A stretch of 64,000 nucleotides of DNA from Anadara kagoshimensis (lineage: Eukaryota; Mollusca; Bivalvia; Arcoida; Arcidae). The stretch covers positions 48,105,310-48,169,309 of the forward strand of contig CM037861.1 in NCBI GenBank assembly GCA_021292105.1, written 5' to 3'. This document shows positions 1 to 11,751 of this stretch, in pieces. The first letter of the stretch is position 1; each line of letters begins with the position of its first letter. The notes beneath the pieces were generated by a model that made no database searches, had not been told where the DNA came from, and worked only from the letters and a program-made list of their open reading frames with translations. Made by a program: the position numbers and the translations under genes.

Positions 1-1390
1 AATAATAATAACAATAATAATAATAATAATACGGTATTTTTTTTTAACAAAATGTTAGATCTACAGGCTCCTGTGATCGGATCTGCTTGAAGAATTTCCC
101 GGCTTTTCAAGTTCATGTTTCTGTCGGCAGTAAAAATGATCTCAATCACTATCAGCGCGTCTTTATGCTCTCCAGGGAGTTACAGGATGTCATCTGAACT
201 CTCTACAGGAAGTACCTCGATCGCTCCTTAAAATGCCGGTTACTCATCCAATTATGTAACAAGGATGATTTTTTACGTGAGTTATCTGCTGTGGAGTTGT
301 TTAAAGAGGAATTGAACAATTGACGTTTAACTACACTCCTTCCTTTTTGCAATAATGCAAAACGTGACAAGTCCATGTAATGCAAAATGTGACAAGTTCA
401 TGTTCTGCAAAATTCCAATTGGAGAAAAATCTGAAACTGTTATTTGTATAAAATTGATTTTCTTAACACTCGTGTTGACAAAATTATCATATACCCGATA
501 AGCCTCAACTGGGATCATTTTCCTCACATTTTTGCTCAGAAGAATTTTTTTATCTCTCACGTGTAGCATTAAAGGCGGGTATTTCGGTCCCTACAGTACA
601 GACCTGTCGAAAATTAAACACTGTGGTAACGAAAAAGGAGTCGAAGCTCATCACATCAGAAGAGTGGTCGATATCGAAAAGCTGTCGAGTTATAGGTAAC
701 GAGAGACCAAGATGAGCTGCCGTTTTGGCATTAATTCATTAGATCAGTGTTAAACTTTTGGCAGGCCTGTACTATTCACTTCGTCAAAGGGCGGGAGTTT
801 TAATAAAAAACAAACATATCAATCCATGTCTAAACCAAAATCCCAAAGCAAAGTAAAAACTTTGAACCTGGAAAATTAAGTTAAATACGTAAAATTCCAT
901 CAGGAAAACGAGGCCAGGTGCTCCGAAAGGTTAATATAATTATTAATACTCTTGTTTTTATATTTTATTCGCTTCTAGAAGTGACGTTTTCGTTTTCGCT
1001 CCAAAGATTGCCAAGTGCAAGTTATTCATGTGCAATTTTCTGTTCTTCATTAAATATGATTGCTTAAGAAAAAGTTTATAATGTTCGGACAGTCAGGTAT
1101 ACTACATATTTCAATGGGTGACTACGGCACCAGGCCATGGCCATTTTAATGCCTTGCATAGGTTGCAAAACTGACTTTGCCACAGATGTATTGATATAGA
1201 GACACGAGCAGCTGAAGTGAGCTGAGGATATCCCGGAATCTGGTCCATTGGAGAGATGTTGTTGTAGCCCTTCTTTCGGCCTAGGGAATTCAGAGGTATA
1301 AGTCTAGTAAGTCAAGTCATAGGTTTCAAAGAAAGTAACGGTTTTACGACATTGAAGAATAATTATAAACGCCATATGTAAATAATTGTA
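1..1390. other. Intergenic, repeat-rich; no gene seen
   Basis: Starts with a short AAT microsatellite. 320-410 has two near-identical AATGCAAAA(A/C)GTGACAAGT(C/T)CATG blocks. 596-769 is an inverted-repeat element. 780-950 resembles 31430-31590 (shared AAAGTAAAAACTTTGAA and GGTGCTCC blocks). No convincing coding exon. Confidence 0.6.
596..769. mobile_element. MITE with TACAG(A/G)CCTG termini
   Basis: The left end TACAGACCTGTCGAAAATTA and the right end, read in reverse complement (TACAGGCCTGCCAAAAGTTT), form imperfect terminal inverted repeats. A related copy is at about 36905-37120. Confidence 0.6.
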
Positions 1391-1391
1391 T

Positions 1392-1397
1392 TTTATT
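1392..1397 (-). terminator. Candidate poly(A) signal of bZIP gene A
   Basis: AATAAA on the minus strand, about 320 nt after the gene A stop codon, in an AT-rich stretch. It is the first convincing hexamer at a normal 3' UTR distance. This is position-based inference. Confidence 0.35.
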
Positions 1398-1713
1398 TTT
1401 AACAAAGCTTCATGTAAATATATAAAATATTAAACAAATGTAAATGGCAATATAATCACATTGCCTAACCAGTGGCTACTTCTCCTGAGTGGTGTTTGTT
1501 TATGCCACAGTCATAAAAATGTCAAATAGACATAGTATGAAAATCTCATGCACTGGTGTTTGATTGATTGATCTAGTAATGTAGTAACATGTAAAAAAAC
1601 AACACGTGTACTATCCCAGTACAATGCACTATTTCACGCGCGTAGTTATTTTTTTCCACTTTTCTGTGAAGTTCTTAGGCTTACTTCCGGTGTCAGTCAT
1701 ATTTTGTTATAGT

Positions 1714-4126
1714 TCAAGCCCCATCTCCCATTTGTTGCTCGCCAAAATCAGGATTAATATGTTTATATAAGTCTTCAGCTGGTATAGTATCAACTGGACA
1801 ATTGGTCACGAACTCTGACCAGTAGTGGGATTTTAATGCTTCTAATTTTTCTACCATCTTCTTCAAATCTGTATTTTTCCTTAAAAGTTCCCTGTGTTTC
1901 TGAAAAAAAGAAAAATAACTGTTGCTATACATGTGTAGTTGTCTATTTAGGACCGATATGCATTTTGGTTCAAAAGAGAGTTGTTGAAATACATGAACTT
2001 AGCCAACCCCCCTTCATTCTATCTAGCTATATGCCAGATTTTTATATGAAACGGCTTAAAATTTCAATTATTCACTGTTTGACATAGGTGTTGTTACTAG
2101 CTTTGTTGACACAACTCGTGTCGTGATGGCGCTTACTTTATTGTCTGACTGATTGTCTTACTTTTGACTGTTTATGGACTAACTCTAATGCAAAAAATAT
2201 CCCATAACTCTGGCGTTATGTACAATAGCGTTATGTCATATACCATCTTTTTAAAAAATATCGTGAAATACATTGACAAAATGGTATCTGACAATATGAA
2301 GATATTAATTGAAGTGATGTTTTTAATTTAGTTAGTCACCACTGCGTAAGTTAAGTTGGTAAAGAACCCTGCTGTATAATGCCATCAGTGCAACGCTACA
2401 ACTTCGTCTTAAAGCTGGCGATGTTTTGATATAAGCAAAATATTCTTGACTGGGACGTTAAACACCATTGCTCAACTCAACTCTTTCGTTAATCACATTG
2501 ATCCAACTTTGATTGAATATGTTTCATCTTTTTTTTTTAACTTGTCTTAACCAACTGTAATTGTTACCATAGTGCCATCCACAGTGCTTCGCTGATGGTC
2601 ATTTTGCGGATGGCAACTTGCTGGTTGACAATTACAGTAACCTTTCGCTACATAAATTTGATGCACTGGAAACATTCATATAGTAAGCTACGGTAACCAA
2701 GGAACTTACCATTTCTAGTTTTATGGCAGTGCTTCGGGTTTACTAAATATTACTGCATTTGTGAACGAACCTATGTACAGTAAATCTATTTTAAGAGGCC
2801 ACAAATGGTACTGAGCAAAAAGTGACTGCTTAAGACACGTGACTTTTAAAACCAAATTATGTAATCATGTAATGTAGGCTAGATAAGATGTTTTAAATAC
2901 TTACTTTAAATAACCCGTTTGTTTCATCTTTTTTCTTCAGTCGACATTTTTTGGCTGATTGTCTGTTATTTTCTCTTCTCCTTTCTAAGTTCTTCTTCTC
3001 TTTGGGCGTCAGCTAAAATCCAAATCAAACTTATTTTAATACACAAGTATTGGCAAAATACAATTTTAATTTAAAAACGTACGGTAAGCTATCGCCTTGG
3101 CAAACGAACGTCTATTGAATCTATGGAACAGAATAGAAATAAATGTCTATAGTGACAGAGAATTTGGCCTGAATAAATATCATACTACTAGTTTTTCAAT
3201 GCATTTTTCTTCGATAACATGTTCCATGGTAGAATAAAAGAATATGCTAAGTATTTATGTATCTATAGTATTTAAGGTTTATCTTCTTTTTAACCTAAAC
3301 TGATATCCATGTGTTCTCCGGCTTACAAGAGTATTGCCCTTCATGTTAAGTGAGAACTAGACACGACAAAATGATGGTGCAAGTCAATCAAATGTCCAAA
3401 AATTTCACAACTATTGATGATGAAATATGTTTTTTTTTTTTTTTTTTTTTTTTGTTAAAAACCCAAAATATCATATTTTCAAAAAAAGTGTATGTGGCAC
3501 TGTGCTCGGCCTTCCGTCGAAAATAAAACAATGCTTACCTCGTAAACTTTTGGTGCCTCGTTTTCAATCTTCAATTCTGGTTTACCACTGGCTAACCTTT
3601 TACTCTGAATTTTTAACCACAGTTCTTGTTTTAGTATTGGTAACTGTGACCCCGACTTTTTCATTTCTTCTGCCGCTTTCTTCAGATCTCCATCACAGAT
3701 TTCATTAATTGTTCCTGATAATGTTTGTACGGGTGTTGTCATGGTATTGGATGGATATTTGTCCTCCGTTGTCTGAAGGTCATTGTCGATCAGTGCCTGT
3801 TCTGGTGTTAAAACTGCAGCTGGACTGTACATGTCCTCAGAGCCAGGAAAATCATTGTTGTAAAATGTTTGTTCTGATGTCATTAGTTCACTGGGAATGT
3901 AGGAATCGTCAGGAGGTTGGAAATCATTGTTGTTATTTGATAACACTTGATCTTGGTAAATATCACCCATATAAGACGCACTACCAAGCTGACAGTTGGC
4001 CACCAAAGATGTAGACGCTAATGCTTCCGTGGGTAAGCTGTACTTGAGAAAACTGCTTGGCGTCACCATAGTATCCAACATTGCATTACCCGCTGAAAAC
4101 CCGTACTCGTCATTCATTGGTCCCAT
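1714..4126 (-). CDS. ATF3/JDP2/FOS-like bZIP transcription factor (gene A), 3 coding exons
   Basis: Coding exons on the minus strand are 4126-3539, 3012-2905 and 1899-1714, all joined in phase 0 with GT/AG borders, giving 293 aa. Exon 2 (36 aa, opening LTPKEK) is the basic region, with the bZIP signature N212-x7-R220 in NRQSAKKCR. Leucines L230, L237, L244 and L251 plus Y258 fall exactly seven apart, and the first is 10 residues after R220, as in ATF3 and FOS. Residues 163-180 (PILKQELWLKIQSKRL) resemble the ATF3/JDP2 segment upstream of the basic region. Residues 66-137 are three 24-residue acidic repeats. The ATG lies 8 nt after a CAG acceptor, so a 5' UTR exon is expected upstream. By family this should be a nuclear dimerising factor binding CRE/AP-1-type sites. 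FOS, ATF3 and JDP2 cannot be told apart by eye. A related gene lies about 10.5 kb away on the same strand. Confidence 0.88.
2335..2485 (+). mobile_element. tRNA-derived SINE, internally deleted
   Basis: Head CCACTGCGTAAGTTAAGTTGG joins directly to the 3' part (AAAGAACCCTGCTGTATAATG ... CTTGACTGGGACGTTAAAC). The B-box portion is missing. It lies in intron 2 of bZIP gene A. Confidence 0.75.
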
Positions 4127-4596
4127 CGTTGTATCTGAAAAATGAAATGAAATGTCTTAAAATGGAATGGCACGGAAATAAATGAAATGTGACATTTAAT
4201 GTATTTAAAAAATTAAAAAAAAAAAATAAAAAAAAAACTTCCTCATTTTTCTGCCAAGGTAAATTTTACTACACCTGACAAACGAATGGAATCTGATCAA
4301 GTATTTTTAATTTAGCAATAAGCATATGTCCGGTATATTTTTTTTCGACACTTAAGGTACACTGTTAGAAACACTTAAGCAAGGCTTTAAAATAGTTGTT
4401 CAATAATAATTAACACTAATAGAGAACGAAGCAAAAATTGAAACAAATCATAGTTTATTTGTAAATTTTGACTGCGATTTTTAACAGAAATAACAGTACA
4501 TAATTTGTAGCTTAATAACCACGACTTAGCAAAATTAAAAGATTTTCGCATATTGAACCAACTAATTTAAAAAAAGATAAATTCCTAACATGTGTA

Positions 4597-4599
4597 AAA

Positions 4600-4640
<41 letters not shown>
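4597..4640. repeat. AAAT microsatellite in the 5' UTR intron of bZIP gene A
   Basis: About eleven AAAT units followed by AATC/AATT variants. Confidence 0.95.
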
Positions 4641-4642
<2 letters not shown>

Positions 4643-5264
4643 GTTAATCAATTAATCAATCAATTAATAAAATAATAATTAATAAAATAAATAATCCACG
4701 ATAGCCTAGCAACGAACCTTACTATTATATATTGCATCGGAGTGAGCTTCTGATACGGTTGGTATATTTATATATATACATGTATTATACCTTCCTGGTA
4801 TAACTACTGTATTACGTATTAGATCCGTCCAATCAAATTATTTTTGAATATTTAAAGACGTTTAAATCATCTGACAACCGTGATAGAATGATTTATTAAT
4901 CACTTATATAAGATCCTAAAAGAGAAGAAAAACACGTGGAAAAACTTATGAATTACTTTACTTTGCCGACAACGACTTTTCCCTTTCAAATAAAGACATT
5001 GGATAACTAAATCGCGGTCTCTAGTTCGGGAGTCGGTTCTATTGATTTCAAGTTTATACTGGGCTAGATAATTTACATGCAATTTTAATTAATATTTCAA
5101 TATACATATAACAACATTACAAGTTTGCGTTTTACCTGAAAACGTTGGTGTACCAATTGTGGAGGGCACGTTAGATTTAAAGTGACCCATATTTTGTAGT
5201 CCCAAATGTGGTGTCATTTTTGAAGTCAAAGTCAAGGCACGGACTTGGGCCAAAAACCATATCA

Positions 5265-5735
5265 TGACCAACATTTCGTAATGCCGAGTGCTTGGCAAAA
5301 GAACAGTCACTACCAAATTTCAAGTCTTGGTTCAGGCCGGGGATCGAACCCAGAACATCTACCAACTGAGCACTGCGGTAGCTCAGTGGTAGAGTGCTCG
5401 CTCCGTAAGTGGGAGGTCGTGGGTTCGATCCCCGGTCGGGTCTGACCCAAGACTTAAAAGTGGGTAGTGACTGTTTTTTCGCACTTTCGGCACTACGAAA
5501 TGAAAGTCACGGTTTTTTTTCGGATAGGAACTTAAAATAAACGAGGTCCCGTGTCACGGTGGGCTTGGCACGCTAAAGAACCCTGCTGTATAATGCCATC
5601 AGCGCAACGCACAGGCCAAATTTCTGCACCTTCGTCTATAGCTGGCGACGTCTCGGTATAAGTGAAATGTTCTTGACTGGGACGTTAAACACCATTACTC
5701 AACTCTACTCTACCAACTGAACACTGTCACTGTTG
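5265..5735 (-). mobile_element. Older tRNA-derived SINE, split by a younger SINE
   Basis: Minus-strand SINE parts at 5265-5375 (B-box region GGTTCGATCCCCGGCC in reverse complement) and about 5709-5735. It is interrupted by the plus-strand copy at 5376-5708. Confidence 0.65.
5376..5708 (+). mobile_element. tRNA-derived SINE, full length, inserted into another SINE
   Basis: A box TAGCTCAGTGGTAGAG, B box GGTTCGATCCC, common body, and tail CTTGACTGGGACGTTAAAC. It is flanked by TCTACCAACTGAGCACTG (5358-5375) and TCTACCAACTGAACACTG (5709-5726), an 18-bp target duplication with one mismatch. The last 5 bp may belong to the SINE head. Confidence 0.85.
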
Positions 5736-6103
5736 TAGAATATAACAAACGTAAGAAAATACATATCCATTTACCCTAAAACAACCAATAATTATAAAGT
5801 CAATGAATACGAGTCCTTTCAGAAGTCAATCATTAACCATGTTGAATCCACGTCAATATAGTCTTAATGTACTTTGAAAAGTGACTTACATTTCACATCA
5901 ATAATCAATATTAAGGTCCCTTAAATGTGGTCATTATAACCAGCAAATATAACATATAAAATATATATAATATGTCGATGTGTATTAAGCTTATATCTAT
6001 AACGGTCAAAATCCAGTTATGTATTCCTCGCATGATTATTCTGTAAAATTTCTAACAGCAGTCCGATTCATAATTATTACAAATAATAATCTAGAACATG
6101 TAC

Positions 6104-6175
6104 CTGAGTAAAATCGTACTAGAACACGTTGGTGTGTCTTCTCTCAATCAGAATATTCACTACAACTGGGAAGCC
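6104..6175 (-). other. Candidate 5' UTR exon of bZIP gene A
   Basis: On the minus strand a donor (CTCAG|GTACATG, exon end at 6104) lies about 2 kb upstream of the acceptor that precedes the gene A ATG. Immediately upstream is a CACGTG E-box. The exon start is unknown; 6175 is a guess. Transcript data would settle it. Confidence 0.35.
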
Positions 6176-6180
6176 GGCTG

Positions 6181-6188
6181 TCACGTGG
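6181..6188 (-). promoter_or_regulatory. E-box CACGTG upstream of the candidate gene A first exon
   Basis: A palindromic CACGTG lies about 80 bp upstream of the proposed first-exon donor. bZIP gene B has the same hexamer about 55 bp upstream of its own proposed first donor. The shared placement is the only support. Confidence 0.25.
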
Positions 6189-7814
6189 TCTAGTTATAAA
6201 AAATACCACGCCTTTTGACACTTTGCCAGTTTGGGAATCCCAATATATAACCTTATTTAACGCCAGCTCATAATTTAATTATTTTATTTTGTAACTAAGA
6301 TACCGTAACAAATATTTTTTACAATAAACCATTAAATTTGACATCCCCAGAAAAAATAGGGAAAATCAGTTTATTTAAAAAGTTAAATTGGGATAAGAGA
6401 CCATACACAAAGTATTAACATTTACAAAAGAGAGTTCGAGAAAGTATTTACTACATCGTATTTAAGTCTAAAAATAGAAAAGGGGTAAACCGATATCTAT
6501 TTTTAGAATTAGGATTTCCAAACCGAGTGACTAGGATTTATTTTTAGACAAGAAACTTACGGAGATTACCTATAAAAGCCAGACTCAAATTTAGAAATCT
6601 AAACAGTAAAAATAGGTCTGGGACTGTACAGACAATAAAAATAGGTCTAGGGATTGTACATAACTTGTATGGCAGAAGTCCATTATACTATTTTCAATAT
6701 TTTAAACTAACTTACTGAATGATCTATATAACATACGACATACTGGATATGATTTTTAAAATCGATAATACAATGAATATTTTGAAAATCGTAACTAAAA
6801 CTAAATCTATGTGTTAAAAAATCATCATTTGTTATAAACTTAGTCCGAAAAAATAGTATACAAATTATAGTTCGTCGTTGAAAACAGTATACAAGTCACG
6901 CACTGTATGATATTATCAAAAGTCCATGTACCAATATACTATAATGGGCCTCTGTAAAGATTTATTTCGAATTTTGATCAATAATTTTGGTGAAGTTTGT
7001 TTAACTGTTTTTGATAAAAAAAATTAAACCTTTGTTATATAGTTTGATTAATATCTTGAAGTCATCTGAAACTGTGACACCCAAAAGTAGGTGATGCAAT
7101 CTAAATTAAAGTCGGATTAGTTTTGTGGTATTCAGATGTTGTGCATATCCATTATCGAATATCCAATCAACTTGACTTTGTTTGGTTCAGAGTCCACTAT
7201 GTAAGTGGTGACCCTATGGCACATCCTAATCTGAAACCCCAGAGTAGGAAAAAAATAAAACAATGTACATTTGATAAACCGGTAGTTTTCGTCGAAGTCA
7301 AATTTATATCGATAGGTTACCAGATTTAAAAGAAGTAACAGTAATGAGTGTATACTGATTTTAAGTGAAATGTACATGATGAAACTAACAGGTTATTATC
7401 ATCAATTCCTGATTAGGCACATCTAAGAGTACCGCGATCTTCACATTTCAAGTGTAAACAGCACAAACACTCTACCTTATTAATTAGCGGTCGCAGTTTT
7501 CTCATTTACCTTGAGTACATCTTCAGAGTTAAAACCAAACAAAAGAACCAAACAAACCAAACGTTTTTAAACGTATGTAGTATAATGAGAATAATAACGT
7601 TTTAATCGTCGGAGCAATTAACAATTATAATCCTATAAAAATATAGAAAGTTTGGCGCGAAGCAGAAAAAACATGTGTATTGCAATAGGCGAAGCTACAA
7701 GGAAGAGATGCCAGAACGCAAGAAGCAAGAAAGGGACACAGGAACACTTATCAAGACCTTCCAAATACGGGTGTGAATTAAAAAGATTGTCATCTGTTCC
7801 CTAACGATAAGGTA

Positions 7815-8410
7815 GATGTTCAAAACTTATATGGTTCAAGACTTTACCTCAGATGTTGACAAAAAAGTTAGATTACTTGTTCATAAATCATGTTCTAGAC
7901 TCGATGTCGGGTGTTCCCATGAGGTAAGTTACATAAAAACATGTTCCAGACTTAAGACTTTGTGTTTCGGAAATCCTGAAATGGGTTGTTCTCAGAAAGT
8001 AAGTTGCATGATAAAAATCATTTGTGTCAGACTTCCGGCCAGTGTCGCTGAGGTGTTACAAGAAGTAAGTTAGGTGTTTAAAAGGTTATGTTCTTGAAAG
8101 CCTTAAGTGTCTCAGGATTGGATTAGAAATTCTGTTCAAGACCTGACGCCGGGCGTGTCCAAACGGTAAAACATGATATAAAACATATTTCCAGACTTCG
8201 GGCCAGTAAGGTGTTCCCAAGCGAGTTATATGTTCAAAAAGCATATTCCAGACTTAATCCTTTGTGTTTCAGGACCTGAAGTTGGGCGTTCCCAAAATGT
8301 AAATAAAATGATAAAAAGCATTTTTTCAGACTTCAGGCCAGTGTTAGGTACCGGTTTTATCCAAAAGCAAGTTAGATGTTAAAATATGTTCGACGAGATT
8401 TAAGTGTTCA
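7815..8410 (+). repeat. Degenerate minisatellite, units of about 55-65 bp
   Basis: Recurring blocks: CATGTTCCAGACTT, a GTC/GGGTGTTCCCAA segment, and AGGTAAGTTA. About nine diverged copies. Isolated units lie at about 8865-8920 and 12285-12340. A SINE follows at 8429. Confidence 0.7.
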
Positions 8411-8428
8411 TGTTCTAGTGTATTTGAA

Positions 8429-8739
8429 ACCACTGCGGTAGCTCAGTTGGTAGGGTGCTCGCTCCGTAAGTGGGAGGTCGTGGGTTCGATCCCCGGCCGG
8501 GTCTGACCCAAGACTTGAAAGTGGGTAGTGACTGTTCTTTCGCCAATCACTCGGCATTACAAAATTCTTTCGGATGGCAACGTCTTGGTAGGCTTGGCAC
8601 GCTAAAGAACCCTGCTGTATAATGCCATCAGCAAAACGCACAGGCAAAATTTCTACACCTTCGCCTATAGCTGGCGACGTCTCGATATAAGTGAAATATT
8701 CTTGACTGGGACGTTAAACACCATTACTCAACTCAACTC
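8429..8739 (+). mobile_element. tRNA-derived SINE, full length
   Basis: A and B boxes, body and tail as in the 5376 copy. Exact 12-bp target duplication AGTGTATTTGAA at 8417-8428 and 8740-8751. Confidence 0.9.
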
Positions 8740-9707
8740 AGTGTATTTGAATAAATTAAAAAAGAAAAGTAAAAAGCGTCTATCGAAGGTATAGCCCTAC
8801 AGCGATGTCAAGTTCGACAAACTATAGTTACTTCTAGATCTGAAGTCAGGTTGTTCCCAAAAGGTAAGTTATATAATGTTAAAAATGGCATGTTTCAGAC
8901 GTTAGTCTGGTAGAAAAAAATTGAAATTTCACAATAGGGGGACATGAGTGTTCAAAGCTGGCAACATAGCTGTCTTATATCATCATAGGTTAGGGGTCAA
9001 GAATCAACCTGTTGCCAAGCTGATCGACCCTTGGTTTAGTAGATAAAAGGTCAAAGGTCAGAGATAGTGTTTTTCCCGAAAAAATTAATCTTTATTAGTT
9101 TATAGCTGTCCAAATATATACTTTCTGAGATTTAAATAAATCAAATAAATCTGTTCTCATGCAATCATAGCAATTCATGTATTGTAACATCGACTAGGAA
9201 GCTAATTGAGACTGTTTAGGCTAAAATTTAAATATTTAAATGTTATTTTTCAAAATTCTTACACAAGCTTCAAGATAGAATAAAATAAAAGTATACATTC
9301 AACATCAAAGCATGAATCAAAATGCTAAAATATAATTCTTTTGTAAATACATGACTGTGATTAAAAAATATATTGTCTAAACCCAGCTGATAATTTGAAA
9401 TTTATTAAAAGTTTAAAATCAAAGTACTGCAAGTACTGTAATCGGCAAGGTATAGTCACGAGAATCTCTGGAATATATCAGTCACATCTAACGATTTCTT
9501 TTCATTCATCAATATCACTATTTGTGGCATTATCATTCAAAGGGTTCAACCAATCAATGGTTCAACGGTCCCATAACAAGTGCGTACAGTCACCCACTTT
9601 AAATTGTATGTCCTACATGTACAATTTGTAGTGCAACATGATTTATACTTACATTTCAGCAATGCATGACATGATTTTGATAAAGGTTATTTTCTCATAA
9701 AAAAAAA

Positions 9708-10045
9708 CTGTAGCTCAATTGGTATAGCGCTCACTCCCCGTATGTGGTGAGTCCTGGGTTCGAACCCTAGTTGGGTCTGACCAAGACTTGAAATAATGTA
9801 GTGACTGTTCTTTTGCCAAACACTCGGTATTTGGAAACGAAAGTTACGAGATCCTTTGAGAGAGATCTTAAAAACCGATGCCCCGTTCGAGGCGGGTGTA
9901 ACATGTTAAGGAATTTTTCCTGCAGATTTCCCTAAGTTCACTGCAAAGGTGAATTTCTGCCACTTCACTTATAGCTGGTGAGGTTGATATAACTGAAATA
10001 CGTAAAAGCCCGTAAAACCCCATGCAATCAATCAATTCATAAGTT
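9708..10045 (+). mobile_element. tRNA-derived SINE, second subfamily
   Basis: A box TAGCTCAATTGG, B box GGTTCGAACCC, a body with CACTTATAGCTGGTGAGG, and a tail running into AATCAATCAAT. It differs from the CTCAACTC-tailed copies. Confidence 0.8.
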
Positions 10046-10299
10046 TATCATTAAAACTGTTTTAAGTCACATTCAGACTCACACTAACTTAACTGTCTGA
10101 GAATAATCGTGAACATCAGGAAAATACTTAACTTAAGTCCAGAAAGTAATGTTTTGTTCATGATCCCTTGACCTGTAATTGTCTTAAAAAAGTTAAAGTT
10201 CAAAGTAAGATTTGGGCAAAAAAAAATTATAAGTTTAATTTGTGAAAAAAAACCTCAGATTTAAGTATAAAAACTAGTAGTGTTCGTGGTCCTGTTGCC

Positions 10300-11751
10300 A
10301 CATGACAAGAAAAAATTAGTAACGAAAAGTTTATGGTGGATCACAAAACAAAAGCGACATTGGGGATGGATAGGTCACACCATCAAGACACCTGCCAACA
10401 ACATCACAAAACTTTGAAATGGAACACATAAGAATAAAAGACACCTTAAGACAAGTTTCTGGAATTGAAACAGAGGGGGTAAAATTGCGCAGAACAGAGC
10501 CAGTTTGAGGGATTTTGTCGATGGATTTACCTCCACTGGGAGTTAAAGGCATACAGTACGCAAGTTAGTGAGACTAGCACCATCCGTGGCCTATAGGTGA
10601 CGGGAGATCCTGAACAAATACCAGGTATGACTAAATGCAGCCAAAAAGCAGTTTAATAGTGTGCACGTTGAATATGTAGGTCGGTTGCATATGATGTTGG
10701 AAGCAAATTTTCAATTGTACTTTTCCCCTGAGAGGAACATTTTACATCGTAGATGAGAAATCCTCGCTAGGTATTTTCAATGAAGGCATCTGCACTCACA
10801 AGTTCAAAAAGTTCCCTCTTGTAAGAGTGGGAAGAAACCTGTGTTTTCCCTGGAAACACGGAATGTTGTATATAGAATGTCCAGAACGTTAATTGACAGT
10901 CTTACAGTTTGTAATTGCATGGAATATTGGGAGCTTATTCCTCTCCAGAGGTGATGATTTCATGCTGTGAACAGGGACGAATTTTAGATGACCCGGTCTG
11001 GAATCATACTTCCTTATTTAAAAGCAACAGAAGAATAAGTTTATCAGTATTACGACAGTCAACAACTGTTCTTTTATAGCCTTGCATGTAAGCATCAACA
11101 CCATGGGGAACAATTCTAGTATCGGCTTCCTTGTGTAAAGCTTTAAAAACGGTTACACTCCTTCCTCTTTATGAATTAAACATGCTGTCTTTTGGACCCC
11201 CTGAAACCCTCAGCTAAGCTAAGAAGTGTCTTGGATTATTACGAGATCCTATTTGTTTTCTTGGTGACTGATAAAATCTTACCAATTTGATGGCAGAGGG
11301 ACATTTTAATTATCAATAATTCTTCTAACAGAACGGGGACCTGATTCTCTTTTATCTCTAGATGGTTTCACCTTTTAATGATTAGTTGTCATATCTATCA
11401 TAATGACATCAATTTTAATACATTTATCTTTTGCGTGGATAAAAACAGTTTGTGCGGTTCCTAACTCGCCGAATGTATAGATGCCTTTTCGTTTTCCCAG
11501 TGCTACAACTAAAGTGTGACCATTAATTATTTTGGTAGTAATGTCTCCATGCAAACTTCTACCTCAGGGATATTTTGAAGATCCGACTCGTCGGCTGCCG
11601 ATAACAAGGGTCCTGGTGTATCAGGTATAGGCGACACTGGGAATAGTTCGTGTTTCAACAGTTCACTAATATTTCCACCAGAAAAAGAGAACACACTCGA
11701 TAGTATTATACAGATGCAGTCATTATAGCTAATCAAATCTTTCAGTACCAT
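10300..11751 (-). pseudogene. Decayed copy of a multicopy uncharacterised invertebrate gene family (EADTR / HAITGCD-type)
   Basis: Minus-strand translation in broken frames gives, in order: ISELLKHELFPV (about 11660), LGKRKGIYTFGELG (about 11480), KCIKIDVIMIDMTTNH (about 11400), KEADTRIVPHGVDAYMQGYK (about 11110), then a weak ILHAITNC (about 10910) and GGKSIDKIPQTGSVL (about 10520). This order recalls a large uncharacterised protein family that is abundant in corals and molluscs and looks transposon-associated. Several frameshifts and stops show that the copy is dead. The family match is from memory of motif order and needs a search. Confidence 0.5.

Noticed and set aside
327-569. 80-aa minus frame near the left edge
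   Set aside because: No family resemblance, contains a duplicated AATGCAAAA...GACAAGT repeat, and no splice support.
5377-5450. tRNA gene (A and B boxes)
   Set aside because: The sequence continues into the common SINE body and tail, has target duplications and does not fold as a clean cloverleaf.
8408-8647. 79-aa minus frame with a DRTHDLPLTERAPYQLSY-type segment
   Set aside because: Typical antisense translation of a tRNA-derived SINE head.
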